Source: Acinetobacter sp. BY419 (GTDB lineage: Bacteria > Pseudomonadota > Gammaproteobacteria > Pseudomonadales > Moraxellaceae). Taken from it: DNA of 64,000 nucleotides. The notes beneath the pieces were generated by a model. It saw nothing but the letters and a program-made list of their open reading frames with translations. It made no database searches and was not told the DNA's origin. The position numbers and the translations under genes are program-made. This document shows positions 27,259 to 37,817 of this stretch, piece after piece; the stretch's first letter is position 1; each line of letters begins with the position of its first letter. The stretch is taken from NCBI RefSeq assembly GCF_019038395.1, contig NZ_JAGFXZ010000003.1, positions 62,001 through 126,000 on the forward strand, in the 5' to 3' direction.

Positions 27259-27774
27259 ATGAATCATTTTGAGTTGTTCAATCTTCCTGTAGCACTCGAT
27301 ATTGATTTGGCGGCTTTAAAGAATGAATTCTTAAAGTTGCAGCAACAATATCACCCAGATAAAGCTGAAGACAAAGATCAGGCTCTGATTAAATCAAGTG
27401 ATATCAATCAGGCATTTAAAGTTTTGTCAGCGGTCGATAGCCGTGCAGCGTATTTAATGTCTCTCAAGAAACAGGATTATCACTTAGATCAGTCGATCAG
27501 TGATTTTGAATTCTTGCAGGACGCTCTGGAAATTCGTGAACAACTTGATGATGCGACCTCTGCAGATGATTTGACTTCACTCAAAGTCGAAGTCCAGCAA
27601 TGGATTGACGGCTTGGTTCGCGAGTTCAAAATTGATTATGCAGATGAAGACTGGGCTGAAGCACGCGATACAGTGCGTAAACTACGCTTCTTTGTTAAAG
27701 TCATGGCCGATATCGACAAAGTGGAAGACCGCTTCTTGGACGATGATAGCTTTGACCTTGATGATGATTTTTAA
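27259..27774 (+). CDS. hscB: HscB, J-domain co-chaperone for Fe-S transfer
   Basis: The 171-residue protein has an N-terminal J-domain, including the HPDK tetrapeptide in QQQYHPDKAED that stimulates HscA ATPase, and a C-terminal helical bundle that binds IscU (LRFFVKVMADIDKVEDRF). I start at the ATG at 27259 (MNHFELFNLP); an upstream TTG would add six residues. It follows the hairpin after iscA and lies 41 bp before hscA. Confidence 0.95.
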   Translation: MNHFELFNLPVALDIDLAALKNEFLKLQQQYHPDKAEDKDQALIKSSDINQAFKVLSAVDSRAAYLMSLKKQDYHLDQSISDFEFLQDALEIREQLDDATSADDLTSLKVEVQQWIDGLVREFKIDYADEDWAEARDTVRKLRFFVKVMADIDKVEDRFLDDDSFDLDDDF

Positions 27775-27815
27775 TTTCCAATATTTAATATTTAACGTGC
27801 AAAGGATGTAACACT

Positions 27816-29675
27816 ATGGCTCTCTTGCAAATTGCAGAACCAGGTCAATCAAGTGCACCACATGAACACCGCATTGCGATTGGTATCGATTTAGGCACCA
27901 CCCACTCTTTGGTTGCCACGGTTCTTTCAGGTAAAGCCAAAGTACTTAATGACGAACAAGGTCGTGTGCTACTTCCTTCTATCGTGCATTATGCAGAACA
28001 ACAGACTCAATACGGCAATGAAGCAGCACCTTTCATTATTACTGACCCAAAAAATACCATCGTTTCCGTAAAACGTTTTATGGGTCGTTCGAAAGCCGAT
28101 ATCAAATTCCAGCATCCCTATACATTGGTCGGTGAAGCCAATGAAATGCCGGCTTTTGAAACTGCACAAGGCCGTAAGACTCCGGTTGAGATTTCTGCAG
28201 AAATTTTAAAGCAGTTGAAAGACCGCGCTGAAGCAAGCCTGCAAAACCCGGTCAATGATGCAGTCATTACTGTTCCAGCGTATTTCGATGAAGCGCAGCG
28301 TCAGGCAACCCGTGATGCTGCCCAGCTTGCCGGCTTAAATGTTTTACGTTTATTGAATGAACCTACTGCAGCGGCTGTAGCCTACGGTCTCGATCAAGAA
28401 AGCAATTTGAGCACAGATCATAACTATGTGATCTATGATTTGGGTGGCGGCACTTTTGACGTTTCTATTTTGCGTTTCTCTCAAGGCGTATTTGAAGTTC
28501 TGGCAACCGGCGGCCACACTGCGCTCGGGGGTGATGACCTGGACCGCTTAATCCTGAAATGGGCCAAGAAACAGCTAAATATTGACACTTTGAATGATAC
28601 TGAATATGCACATTTCATTGTCGCTGCGCGTAAAGCCAAAGAAGCTTTGTCTGATGCAGATTCGGTTCAACTCCAATTGCTCGATCAGGTGTTGACCCTT
28701 GACCGCCCGACTTTTGAAGAGATTATTAAAGTTGCTTTAGACAAAACCATCAGCGTCTGCAAACGTGTGATGCGTGATGCCAAGCTTGAACTGGATGACA
28801 TTCAAAATGTAGTTCTGGTTGGTGGTTCAACCCGTTCTTATGCGGTACAAAAAGCAGTGCGTGAAGTGTTCAATCAAGAACCGCTATGCACCATTAACCC
28901 GGATGAAGTGGTGGCGATTGGCGCATCGATTACTGCGAACCAATTGATTGGCAACTCGACCGATGGTTCATTGTTATTGGACGTGACACCATTGTCTCTT
29001 GGTCTTGAAACCATGGGCGGACTGGTTGAGCGTTTAATTTCGCGCAATACTGCAATTCCAGTAGCTCGTCGTCAGGAATTTACTACTTATCAAGATGGCC
29101 AGACTGCCATGTTGATTCATGTCGTTCAAGGTGAACGAGATCTGGTTGAACATTGCCGTAGCTTGGGCCGTTTTGTGCTGCATGGTATCCCGCCAATGAC
29201 TGCCGGTCAGGCGCGTATCGAAGTGACTTTCCAGGTCGATGCTGATGGCTTGCTGACTGTATCTGCAAAAGAAACCACCTCTGGTGTGACTGCACAAATC
29301 GATATCAAGCCATCTTATGGTTTATCTGGTGAAGATACTGAACGTCTGCTGCTAGACGCTTATAAGTTCGCTGAAGAAGACAAAAACCTTCGTCATTTGA
29401 ATGAAACTAAAGTTGAAGCACAACGTGAGCTGGAAGCACTGGTTCAGGCACTCAAAGTGGATGCCGGTCTATTGACTGAAGATCAGCTTGCAGCACTGCA
29501 AACTGCGCAAGCACAACTGGGAACCGAACTTCAGGGTTCAGATATCAAAGCGATTGAATCCGCCGTTGAACAGCTTAAAATACACAGTGATGCTTTTGCA
29601 GCAGCACGCATGAACCAACATATTGATGCCGCTCTTAAGGGCACTAAACTCGACGACTGGTCAAACTCAAACTAA
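27816..29675 (+). CDS. hscA: HscA, Hsp70-class chaperone for Fe-S transfer
   Basis: The 619-residue chaperone has an N-terminal actin-like ATPase domain with [15 protein letters not shown], a phosphate-2 motif [15 protein letters not shown] and an adenosine motif [10 protein letters not shown], then an Hsp70 substrate-binding domain that recognises the LPPVK motif of IscU. The length matches HscA (616 in E. coli). Upstream is hscB; fdx follows 17 bp after the stop codon. Confidence 0.97.
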   Translation: MALLQIAEPGQSSAPHEHRIAIGIDLGTTHSLVATVLSGKAKVLNDEQGRVLLPSIVHYAEQQTQYGNEAAPFIITDPKNTIVSVKRFMGRSKADIKFQHPYTLVGEANEMPAFETAQGRKTPVEISAEILKQLKDRAEASLQNPVNDAVITVPAYFDEAQRQATRDAAQLAGLNVLRLLNEPTAAAVAYGLDQESNLSTDHNYVIYDLGGGTFDVSILRFSQGVFEVLATGGHTALGGDDLDRLILKWAKKQLNIDTLNDTEYAHFIVAARKAKEALSDADSVQLQLLDQVLTLDRPTFEEIIKVALDKTISVCKRVMRDAKLELDDIQNVVLVGGSTRSYAVQKAVREVFNQEPLCTINPDEVVAIGASITANQLIGNSTDGSLLLDVTPLSLGLETMGGLVERLISRNTAIPVARRQEFTTYQDGQTAMLIHVVQGERDLVEHCRSLGRFVLHGIPPMTAGQARIEVTFQVDADGLLTVSAKETTSGVTAQIDIKPSYGLSGEDTERLLLDAYKFAEEDKNLRHLNETKVEAQRELEALVQALKVDAGLLTEDQLAALQTAQAQLGTELQGSDIKAIESAVEQLKIHSDAFAAARMNQHIDAALKGTKLDDWSNSN

Positions 29676-29692
29676 TTTAAGGTAACGCGACT

Positions 29693-30031
29693 ATGCCACG
29701 TATTAAAGTTCTTCCACATGCGCAGATTTGCCCCGAAGGTGCTGAGTTTGAAGTCGAACCAAATGCCAATCTTTGCGAAAGCTTGCTAAAAAATGGCATT
29801 AAAATTGAACATGCCTGCGATATGTCAGCAGCATGTACCACCTGTCATGTAGTGGTGCGCAAAGGTTTTGACAGCCTGGAAGAAATGGATGATGTTGAAG
29901 CCGACTTACTCGATCGTGCCTGGGGTCTAGAACCTGACTCACGTCTGTCTTGTCAGGTTAAACTGGATGGTGAAGATCTGGAAATTGAAATTCCAAAATA
30001 CACGATTAACCATGCGTCAGAAAATCACTAA
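29693..30031 (+). CDS. fdx: Fdx, ISC-type [2Fe-2S] ferredoxin
   Basis: The 112-residue adrenodoxin-like ferredoxin has cysteines in CDMSAACTTCHVVV and a final ligand in RLSCQVKL, the expected spacing for the Isc ferredoxin. It provides electrons for cluster assembly. It is the last gene of the isc cluster before a terminator at 30054-30080. There is no iscX-like gene after it, unlike E. coli. Confidence 0.96.
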   Translation: MPRIKVLPHAQICPEGAEFEVEPNANLCESLLKNGIKIEHACDMSAACTTCHVVVRKGFDSLEEMDDVEADLLDRAWGLEPDSRLSCQVKLDGEDLEIEIPKYTINHASENH

Positions 30032-30053
30032 GATGTTCGTTGTACGCTAAATG

Positions 30054-30080
30054 AAAAACCACGCTCAGGCGTGGTTTTTT
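30054..30080 (+). terminator. Rho-independent terminator of the isc operon
   Basis: A stem AAAAACCACGC / GCGTGGTTTTT with a TCAG loop and a T-run lies 23 nt after fdx. Confidence 0.88.
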
Positions 30081-30121
30081 CTATTTGCATATAAACTTTT
30101 TAAAATAAATTCAGCTCAATT

Positions 30122-31567
30122 CTAAATATGTTCAATCACTTCATCTTCAAGCTTCAGTTTAACGATGCCCTGTGAGTTGGTCATTTTCTGCTGTGTTTCA
30201 ATGCGTTTAATCATTTTTTCCAGCACCTGAATCAATTCAGGATATTCAAAGTTTTGCACTTCATCCATATTCAGCAATAAATGAAAGCCCTTATATTCAT
30301 AATCGAACCAGCGCTGATACTCAATTTTCTGAGATGCATATTTTTCCATCACCTGCCAGGTTCGTACTGGTGTTTTAATGCCTTTCAGGAAAATCGGCTT
30401 TTTCGGCGCGCAAAGATAATCATCTTTGATCAAATTATGCGTATCTTCCGAAATCAGGATTTCATCGACTTCCGCTGCACTTTGCAAGCGCGCTGCCAGA
30501 TTGGCATCACGTCCTACAATGGTATAGGCCATGCGATGTGTTGCCCCATAATTCCCTACGTGGCAATAACCGGTCGAAATCCCCATACGTATATGGAGTG
30601 GCGGATAACCCATTTTAATCCAGCGTTCACGCAGCAACTTCATTTGCTGACGCATTGCCAATGCCATTTCCATACAGTTCTTGGCATCCTGTTCCACGCC
30701 TTCAGAGTTCGGATCACCAAAGAAAATCAGGATCGCATCACCCATGAATTTATCGACAGTCGCTTCATAGTTTTTTGCGATTTCGGTCATATGCCGAAGA
30801 TAATCATTCAACAGGAATGCCAAATCATCTGGAATCAGGGTTTCAGATAATTCTGTAAAACCCTGAATATCCGAGAAAAAAATCGTCAGCTTTTTACGTT
30901 TATATTCAATTTTGGCTTCAGATTCACCTTTCATAATGGATTGCCATAACTGCACGGGCGCATAGCGACTCAGTTGATTGGCAAATTCCATATAACGGTT
31001 CATCTGTTCGAAATAATGATCTTTCTTCTGGGTCATGTATTGCACACGACCACTTTGATAAAAACTACCGACACCGAAATAGGTAATCAGGCAGATAAAG
31101 CCTAAAACGGTCAGCTCACTGCTGGTCGGTTCAAAATAACTGTTAAAACCAAAGACCAGAATATTGGCCAGATAGAACAGCGTAATACCGATCAGGCTGG
31201 CCAGAGAAGCCATCATAAAGGAAATTTTATTACTGATTGCGGTATAGAGTACTGCGACCAAACCGAGTAAGGACAATACCAAGTCCAGATGTACCGCCGC
31301 TAAAACCACTGAAATGACAGTTACATCAATCAGAAACAGGACATTACGCCGGATGTGATAATCATGACGATAGATCAGCCAGCGAGACAGCTTGGGTATA
31401 ATCAGCAAAACCAGCAACAAAAAAAATGGAACAAAAATCTGATACTGGGTATCCGGCTCAGTGTAATGAAAGACGACCAGAACCAAAGACAGCATGATAT
31501 ATCCCATCAGGCGATGGAAATACTCAAACTGATGGGGTTCTTTTTGAATCCAGTCGTCTAATTGCAT
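30122..31567 (-). CDS. Membrane-bound class III adenylate cyclase
   Basis: The 481-residue protein has five or six N-terminal transmembrane helices (about residues 20-180), resembling the MASE2-type sensor of CyaB proteins, and a C-terminal class III cyclase domain with FFSDIQGFTELSE and KFMGDAILIFFGDP (metal-binding Asp), then YTIVGRDANLAARLQ. The catalytic residues look intact, so it probably makes cAMP. Work on A. baumannii describes a cyclase named CavA of this type; identity here is not established. It lies 58 bp downstream of the HIT gene in the same direction. Confidence 0.85.
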   Translation of the reverse strand: MQLDDWIQKEPHQFEYFHRLMGYIMLSLVLVVFHYTEPDTQYQIFVPFFLLLVLLIIPKLSRWLIYRHDYHIRRNVLFLIDVTVISVVLAAVHLDLVLSLLGLVAVLYTAISNKISFMMASLASLIGITLFYLANILVFGFNSYFEPTSSELTVLGFICLITYFGVGSFYQSGRVQYMTQKKDHYFEQMNRYMEFANQLSRYAPVQLWQSIMKGESEAKIEYKRKKLTIFFSDIQGFTELSETLIPDDLAFLLNDYLRHMTEIAKNYEATVDKFMGDAILIFFGDPNSEGVEQDAKNCMEMALAMRQQMKLLRERWIKMGYPPLHIRMGISTGYCHVGNYGATHRMAYTIVGRDANLAARLQSAAEVDEILISEDTHNLIKDDYLCAPKKPIFLKGIKTPVRTWQVMEKYASQKIEYQRWFDYEYKGFHLLLNMDEVQNFEYPELIQVLEKMIKRIETQQKMTNSQGIVKLKLEDEVIEHI

Positions 31568-31625
31568 TCACTCACTCCCTGAAGTCCGCAACTGTCCATG
31601 ATTCTTGCAATGCCTTGTTAGCTGA

Positions 31626-32060
31626 TTAGTCCATGCGCCAGTCAAATGGCATATCGCCCTGGCCACGTAAAGCCAGCATTAAGGTTTGACGCATATGTGC
31701 CAACACTTCACTGCTATAAGGAATAGCAGGTGTGCCCCAAACAGGCTTCGGCCATGCTACATCGTTCTGATAGCGGACCACATGATGAAAATGCAGTTGC
31801 GGCACCATATTCCCTAGCGCTGCTACGTTCATTTTATCTGCACGGAAAACACGTGCCAGCTGGCTTGATAACCAGCTCGACTCTCTTAAAAACTGCTCTT
31901 GGTCAGCTTGGCTCAATTCATATAATTCAGAGACACCCGGCACACGTGGAATCAGAATAAGCCAGGGAAATTGCATATCATTCATCAAACGACATGTTGA
32001 CAAAGGAAAGTCGCCTACAAAAAAAGTATCTTGAGCAAGTTGTGGATGCAAACTAAACAT
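31626..32060 (-). CDS. HIT-family nucleotide-binding protein
   Basis: The 144-residue protein has a HIT fold, with GNMVPQLHFHHVVRYQND in place of the usual His-x-His-x-His triad; the first position is Gln (QLHFHH). I recall this Q variant as common in this proteobacterial subfamily, so it is not necessarily inactive. Its substrate is unknown, probably a nucleoside phosphate derivative. It is encoded directly upstream of the adenylate cyclase gene, an arrangement that could mean shared transcription. Confidence 0.85.
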   Translation of the reverse strand: MFSLHPQLAQDTFFVGDFPLSTCRLMNDMQFPWLILIPRVPGVSELYELSQADQEQFLRESSWLSSQLARVFRADKMNVAALGNMVPQLHFHHVVRYQNDVAWPKPVWGTPAIPYSSEVLAHMRQTLMLALRGQGDMPFDWRMD

Positions 32061-32289
32061 ATCTTTATAAATGATGCAAAATTAGAATGATGGCTAATAC
32101 TACCATATCCAACTGAAGCTGAATATTGGAAGCAATGTGTTTAAAGACAAATTCTCATGATTTGTTGCAAAGCACATCACTACAATCACTCTAAACAATT
32201 CATTAAAAAAATCAAGCCTGTTATTCCTGCAATTTTCATCCGGAAATACCCTCCTAGCAGAATCTTCAGGCTGATTTAATCGAATAAAA

Positions 32290-35200
32290 TCAGTGTAACT
32301 CTTTAAGCAGGCTGTCCAGTAAATCCAGAATAAACTGAATCCGTTTTTGATAATCTTCCAGCATGACCATCACTTTCAGACGTTGCCCCCCCTCCATACG
32401 GAAATAAGTCGGATGTTTCTGCATCATCTGGATAATCGTCATGGCCTGAACCGGGGTATCCGGGGCAAATTCAATATGTCCGCCCTGGCTACTGATATCA
32501 ATTTTAGTAATGCCAAGCTGTTCGGCTTTCAGTCGAATCTGATGGACAGTAAATAACTGCTTGACGGGTTGTGGCGGTATGCCAAAACGGTCGATCAATT
32601 CCATCCGGATATTATCCAGTTTTTCCTGGGTATCGGTATTACTGATGCGTTTATAGAACAACAGACGCTGATGGACATCACCAAGATATTCGTCCGGAAT
32701 TAATGCAGGCATATGCAGGGTAATTTCGGCAGTCAATGACAATGGTGCATCAAAGTTTGGCGTTTTGCCTTTTTGAATCGCTTTGGTGGCTTTTTCTAGC
32801 ATTTCCATATACAGGCTATAACCAATCGCCTGCATCGAACCACTCTGCTGCTCACCCAGTAACTCACCTGCACCGCGAATTTCCAGATCTTCGGTTGCCA
32901 GCATAAAGCCGGCACCCAAGGTTGAGGCACGCTGAATTGCATCCAGACGTTTTTCTGCATCACCTTTTAAGGCTTTTAGAGACGGTACCATTAAATAGGC
33001 ATAAGCTTGATGGTGTGAGCGTCCTACACGTCCGCGCAGCTGATGTAATTGTGCCAGTCCCAACTTGTCGGCACGTTCAATCAGAATGGTATTGGCATTC
33101 GGGACATCAATCCCGGTTTCAATAATGGTCGAACACACCAGAACATTGTATTCCTTGTGATAGAACTGCTGCATCACTTGTTCCAGTTCACGTTCACGCA
33201 TCTGGCCATGCGCCACGATTACCCGGGCTTCCGGCACCAATGTCCGGATATGCTCTGCAGCACGATCAATCGTATCGACTTCATTATGCAGAAAATATAC
33301 CTGACCACCACGCAGAAGTTCACGCAGAATCGCTTCTTTAATGGTGTCATCGCTATGTTCCTGCACAAAAGTTTTCACTGCAAGACGGCGTGCCGGCGGC
33401 GTGGCGATAATGGACAGATCACGCATGCTACTAAAGGCCATATTCAGCGTACGCGGAATTGGAGTAGCTGTCAGTGTCAGCATGTCGACATCGGCACGCA
33501 TGGCCTTGATTCGTTCCTTGTCGCGCACACCAAAACGATGCTCTTCGTCGACAATCATCAGACCAAGATTTTTAAACTGGACATTTTCCTGCAAAATTTT
33601 ATGCGTACCAATCACAATATCGACTTTTCCTTCAATCAGGTCGTCAATGGTCTTGGTATGTGCTTTGGAAGAACCAAAACGTGACAGGACTTCAATTCGA
33701 ACCGGCCAGTCGGCAAAGCGGTCTTTGAATGAATCATAATGCTGTTGTGCCAACAAAGTGGTGGGTACCAGAATCGCGACCTGCCGGTTATTCTGTACCG
33801 CAACAAATGCAGCGCGCATCGCGACTTCTGTCTTCCCAAAGCCGACATCACCACACACCAGACGATCCATCGGTTTGGCCAACTGCATATCCTGCAGCGT
33901 AGCTTCAATGGCATTGGCCTGATCCGGTGTTTCTTCATAGGCAAAGCCACTGACAAATTGCATATACAGGCTTTGATCAACTTCAAAACTGATTCCCGGC
34001 TTGGAAAAACGCCGTGCCTGAATATGCAGCAACTCGGCGGCAACATCGTGAATCTGCTCCAGCGCTTTACGTTTGGCTTTATTCCAGGCATCTGTACCGA
34101 GTTTATGCAAGGGTGCCAGATCTGGATCACCACCACTATACCGGCTGATTAAGTGCAGATTGGTCACCGGCACATAGACTTTGGCGGCATCCGCATAATC
34201 CAATTGCAAGAATTCGTGATCCTGATCATCAATACTTAAGGTGACCAGACCGGCATAACGCCCAACCCCATAATCGATATGCACCACAGGCGCACCCATG
34301 GTCAGTTCAGTCAAACTGCGGATCAGAAACTCTTCTGAAACTTCCTGTTGACGCTTGCGACGGCGCTGTACCACCCGGTGTTCATACAGCTGATTTTCAG
34401 AAATGACGCTGATACGATCAGTCAATACCAGACCGCGCTCTAAAGGCGCATTGGTAATTGCAATCGCGTGCAGGGACTGGACAAAACTATCAAAATTTTC
34501 AACCGTTGGGATATCACCCAGACTTGGCCTTAATGCATCTTTGAGGCTTTCTCGGCGCCCAGCACTTTCAGCCACCAGCAGTACCGGATGATTGGCCTGA
34601 TCAATATATTTTTTGACCTCATGAAACGGTTTTTCACGTTTTGGATCGACTGGCAGACGCGGTGGCAACTGGGTATCGAGGTTCAATACCCCGGCTTTTT
34701 GGTCAAAAGGCGTTTGTGCAGCAATAATCCGCGCAAACTGATTTAGCTGCTCCAGCACCTGATTGGTCTGAAAGAACAGGCTTTCTGGCGGCAGAATCGG
34801 CTGATCAATATTGTGGCGACGATCTTCATAACGGCGCACCACATCTTGCCAGAACTGGCTCAGACTCTCTTCCAGGGCCTTGTCTGTAATGACAATGCCA
34901 TTCTTGGGTAAGTACGAAATGAGTGAAATTTGGCCTTTCATCGCCTCAGCGCTGAAAAACAACGGCAAATAAAATTCGATTCCCGGCGAAACGATACCAT
35001 CCATCACATCCTGATAGATCGGGTTCTTCTTTGGATTAGCAGTCGGGAAAAATTCAGCATAACGGTCACGGAAGGTGGCACGGCCTTCCTTGAGCGGAAA
35101 TTCCTGTGCAGGCAACACGGTAAACTGCTGCAAACTTTGCGTGGTGCGCTGAGTTTCAGAATCGAAAAATTTCAGGGTTTCAATTTCATCATCAAACAGG

Positions 35201-35748
35201 TCGATCCGAATCGGCGCTTCCTGCCCCGATGCATAAATATCCATGATGCTGCCGCGTACCGCAAATTCACCCGGATCATAAACGGTATCGACCAAATGAT
35301 AACCGGCCTGAATCAGCTTTTTCTTTTGCTGTTCCAGGTCAAATTTCTGCCCTACACGAATATCGAAATGCTCCCCCAGAATCCACGAGGTAGGTGCCAC
35401 ACGCTGCGCCAAGGTTGAAGCGGACAGCAACAGCACGCCAGTTTTTGGCATATTTGATAAAATGGCCAGACGTTCCGAGACAATATCCTGATGTGGGGAG
35501 AGACGGTCATAAGGCAAGATTTCCCAATCTGGAAAAATCGTGGGTTTAATCCCGTAAAATTCCAGTTCACTTTCCAGTTGACCCAAATGCTGGTTATTAC
35601 GTGCAATCACAATAAGCAAGCGCGATTGCTGCTGCACGATTTCTTTGAGTAATAATGCTGTTGAGGAACCTTGCAGATTGCCTAACCAGCGTTTCTCGCC
35701 TGCTTTGAGCTGTGGTAAATTGAGTTGGGAAATTTCTTGCTGGAACAT
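32290..35748 (-). CDS. mfd: Mfd, transcription-repair coupling factor
   Basis: The 1152-residue translocase releases RNA polymerase stalled at DNA damage and recruits UvrA. An N-terminal UvrB-homology region (about 1-330) precedes the RNAP-interacting domain, then an SF2 helicase core with Walker A VCGDVGFGKTEVAMRA and VDEEHRFGVRD, and a TRCF C-terminal domain with a final conserved region. The length matches E. coli Mfd (1148). It appears to be transcribed alone. A long-looped hairpin downstream may be its terminator. Confidence 0.97.
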   Translation of the reverse strand: MFQQEISQLNLPQLKAGEKRWLGNLQGSSTALLLKEIVQQQSRLLIVIARNNQHLGQLESELEFYGIKPTIFPDWEILPYDRLSPHQDIVSERLAILSNMPKTGVLLLSASTLAQRVAPTSWILGEHFDIRVGQKFDLEQQKKKLIQAGYHLVDTVYDPGEFAVRGSIMDIYASGQEAPIRIDLFDDEIETLKFFDSETQRTTQSLQQFTVLPAQEFPLKEGRATFRDRYAEFFPTANPKKNPIYQDVMDGIVSPGIEFYLPLFFSAEAMKGQISLISYLPKNGIVITDKALEESLSQFWQDVVRRYEDRRHNIDQPILPPESLFFQTNQVLEQLNQFARIIAAQTPFDQKAGVLNLDTQLPPRLPVDPKREKPFHEVKKYIDQANHPVLLVAESAGRRESLKDALRPSLGDIPTVENFDSFVQSLHAIAITNAPLERGLVLTDRISVISENQLYEHRVVQRRRKRQQEVSEEFLIRSLTELTMGAPVVHIDYGVGRYAGLVTLSIDDQDHEFLQLDYADAAKVYVPVTNLHLISRYSGGDPDLAPLHKLGTDAWNKAKRKALEQIHDVAAELLHIQARRFSKPGISFEVDQSLYMQFVSGFAYEETPDQANAIEATLQDMQLAKPMDRLVCGDVGFGKTEVAMRAAFVAVQNNRQVAILVPTTLLAQQHYDSFKDRFADWPVRIEVLSRFGSSKAHTKTIDDLIEGKVDIVIGTHKILQENVQFKNLGLMIVDEEHRFGVRDKERIKAMRADVDMLTLTATPIPRTLNMAFSSMRDLSIIATPPARRLAVKTFVQEHSDDTIKEAILRELLRGGQVYFLHNEVDTIDRAAEHIRTLVPEARVIVAHGQMRERELEQVMQQFYHKEYNVLVCSTIIETGIDVPNANTILIERADKLGLAQLHQLRGRVGRSHHQAYAYLMVPSLKALKGDAEKRLDAIQRASTLGAGFMLATEDLEIRGAGELLGEQQSGSMQAIGYSLYMEMLEKATKAIQKGKTPNFDAPLSLTAEITLHMPALIPDEYLGDVHQRLLFYKRISNTDTQEKLDNIRMELIDRFGIPPQPVKQLFTVHQIRLKAEQLGITKIDISSQGGHIEFAPDTPVQAMTIIQMMQKHPTYFRMEGGQRLKVMVMLEDYQKRIQFILDLLDSLLKELH

Positions 35749-35871
35749 GGATATAGCTTTAAAGTCTAAATAACCTGAGGCTTATACTAGCACGATGATC
35801 TCAGGATATTTTGTTATTTTTATGCAGTCTTGCTACATCCATATGCTTCAATTTCAAGCCACTTTTTCAGC

Positions 35872-36231
35872 TCATTTTTGATCACGCAGAAAGTTACGAT
35901 AATAATCATTTAACTTCTTGAGGATCATTTTAAATTGCAGCAGGTTCTCTTCGGTATTTCCTAAAGTCGCATTAAACCGCTGATGGGCAATTTCCAGATC
36001 AATTTTTTCATTGATCAGCATCGCAGTGTCGTATAAGGCTTTTAAATCATCAAACTGTTTTAACCGGCGATTCGACAAGTACTCTAACCGTGCACTCAAC
36101 TCCTGATTCAGATAAATACCATCGATAATATAACCTGTATCTTCTGCATACTGGATATTCTGCTCCTCTAGATATAGCTGTGCAGCAGTCGGTTTATTAC
36201 TTTTAAATAATGCGCTAATTTTATCAAACAT
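35872..36231 (-). CDS. Small cytoplasmic protein of unknown function (119 aa)
   Basis: The 119-residue protein has no signal peptide or transmembrane helix and is rich in Leu, Asn and charged residues, with a predicted helical C-terminal half ending in RNFLRDQK. I do not recognise a family. It lies between mfd and aspA, all on the - strand. Codon use and composition look like its neighbours, so it is probably a genuine lineage-specific gene rather than a spurious ORF. Confidence 0.6.
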   Translation of the reverse strand: MFDKISALFKSNKPTAAQLYLEEQNIQYAEDTGYIIDGIYLNQELSARLEYLSNRRLKQFDDLKALYDTAMLINEKIDLEIAHQRFNATLGNTEENLLQFKMILKKLNDYYRNFLRDQK

Positions 36232-36365
36232 CGCGATTTACCCAGCCAAATGTAATTCAGGCTCTAGTCTAGAGTAAAATACCTTAGATCCACATATCGA
36301 ACCTGAGGCAAATTATCAAAATAGCAGCGATTCGCTGTGTCAGACGTTTTAACAGTTAGGGTGAC

Positions 36366-37817
36366 TTAAGAAACCTGTTCGAGCTGACTCTCTGCTGCAG
36401 GAATTTCAGACACCAGATTTTCAAAAGCAAAGATTGCTTCTAATTGTATTGCAGTCAATAAGCCCAGCTCCAACACTACTTCTGGCACGGTTTTATTTTC
36501 ACGCATACATTGTTTGCCGATTTCATCACATTTGGCATGTCCCAGAATCGGTTCAAGTAAAGTCACGATGCCCACACTGCGCATGACCGAACTTAAACAA
36601 ACCTGCTCGTTGGCTTGAATGCCAGCAATACATTTTTGATTCAGGGTTTGCATGCCTTGGGTCAACAACTGAATGGATTCATTCATCGCAACGGCAATTA
36701 CAGGTTCCATGACATTCAGTTGTAACTGCCCGGCTTCCGCAGCCATGGTGATGGTTAAATCATTACCGATCACACGGAAGGCAATCTGATTCACAACTTC
36801 CGGAATCACCGGATTGACTTTTGCCGGCATGATCGAAGAACCTGCCTGTAATTCGGGCAAGCGAATTTCAGCCAGGCCTGTACGCGGACCCGAACTAAGC
36901 AAGCGCAAGTCATTACAGATTTTGGACAGTTTTACCGCCAGACGCTTTAAACTGCTCGACAAGATAATAAAGACACCACAATCGCTGGTGGCCTCGACAT
37001 AATCTTCTGCACCTTTTAAAGGCAGACCCGTTAGCCGTGCCAAGGTTTCAACCACCCGCTTGGCATAGCCCGGTGGCGTATTTACACCGGTACCAATAGC
37101 TGTTGCCCCCAAATTGACTTCCAGCAATAACCGTCGCATCTGCCCAATCAGCTTCAGGTCTTCTTTTAATAAGGTCGCAAAAGCCCGGAATTCCTGTTCC
37201 ATGGTCATCGGAACCGCATCTTGTAGCTGGGTACGCCCCATCTTGATGACATATTTAAATTCAGCAGCTTTATAATCTATACAGTCAATCAATGCTTTAA
37301 GCACGCCCAGTAATTCGTCCAGACTGTTATAGGTGGCCAGACGTAAAGCCGTGGGATAGACATCATTGGTCGATTGTGATGTATTGACATGATCATTCGG
37401 ATGCAGAATGTGATAATCACCTTTCTGATAGCCTGACAGTTCAAGGGCAATATTGGCGATCACCTCATTGGCATTCATATTGATTGATGTTCCTGCACCG
37501 CCCTGATAAGGATCCAGTGGAAATGCGGCTTGCCAGTCTTGAGGATGTTGAATCAATTCATCACAGGCTTTTTGAATGGCATCACTGCTCTGCTCTGATA
37601 TTTTTTGAAAATGCAGATTGGCCTGTGCCGAGGCCTTTTTTACCTGAGCCAAAGCACGAATAAAATGCTGTTGTTGCCCCACAGCCAATCCGGAAATCTT
37701 AAAATTTTCTATGGCACGTAAAGTATGAATCCCATAATAGCTATGCAACGGGATTTGTTTCTCCCCCAATAAATCACGTTCAATGCGGGTCGGTTCGATT
37801 TGAAGCATATTGTTCAC
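36366..37817 (-). CDS. aspA: Aspartate ammonia-lyase (aspartase)
   Basis: The 483-residue enzyme interconverts aspartate with fumarate and ammonia. The family signature GSSIMPAKVNPV and other fumarase/aspartase superfamily motifs (TSQSTNDVYPTALRL-like and KMGRTQLQDAVPM) are intact. The GTG at 37817 has AAGAG 8 nt upstream; the ATG three codons later is an alternative. It faces away from the damaged putP locus, with about 400 bp between them. Confidence 0.94.
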   Translation of the reverse strand: MNNMLQIEPTRIERDLLGEKQIPLHSYYGIHTLRAIENFKISGLAVGQQQHFIRALAQVKKASAQANLHFQKISEQSSDAIQKACDELIQHPQDWQAAFPLDPYQGGAGTSINMNANEVIANIALELSGYQKGDYHILHPNDHVNTSQSTNDVYPTALRLATYNSLDELLGVLKALIDCIDYKAAEFKYVIKMGRTQLQDAVPMTMEQEFRAFATLLKEDLKLIGQMRRLLLEVNLGATAIGTGVNTPPGYAKRVVETLARLTGLPLKGAEDYVEATSDCGVFIILSSSLKRLAVKLSKICNDLRLLSSGPRTGLAEIRLPELQAGSSIMPAKVNPVIPEVVNQIAFRVIGNDLTITMAAEAGQLQLNVMEPVIAVAMNESIQLLTQGMQTLNQKCIAGIQANEQVCLSSVMRSVGIVTLLEPILGHAKCDEIGKQCMRENKTVPEVVLELGLLTAIQLEAIFAFENLVSEIPAAESQLEQVS

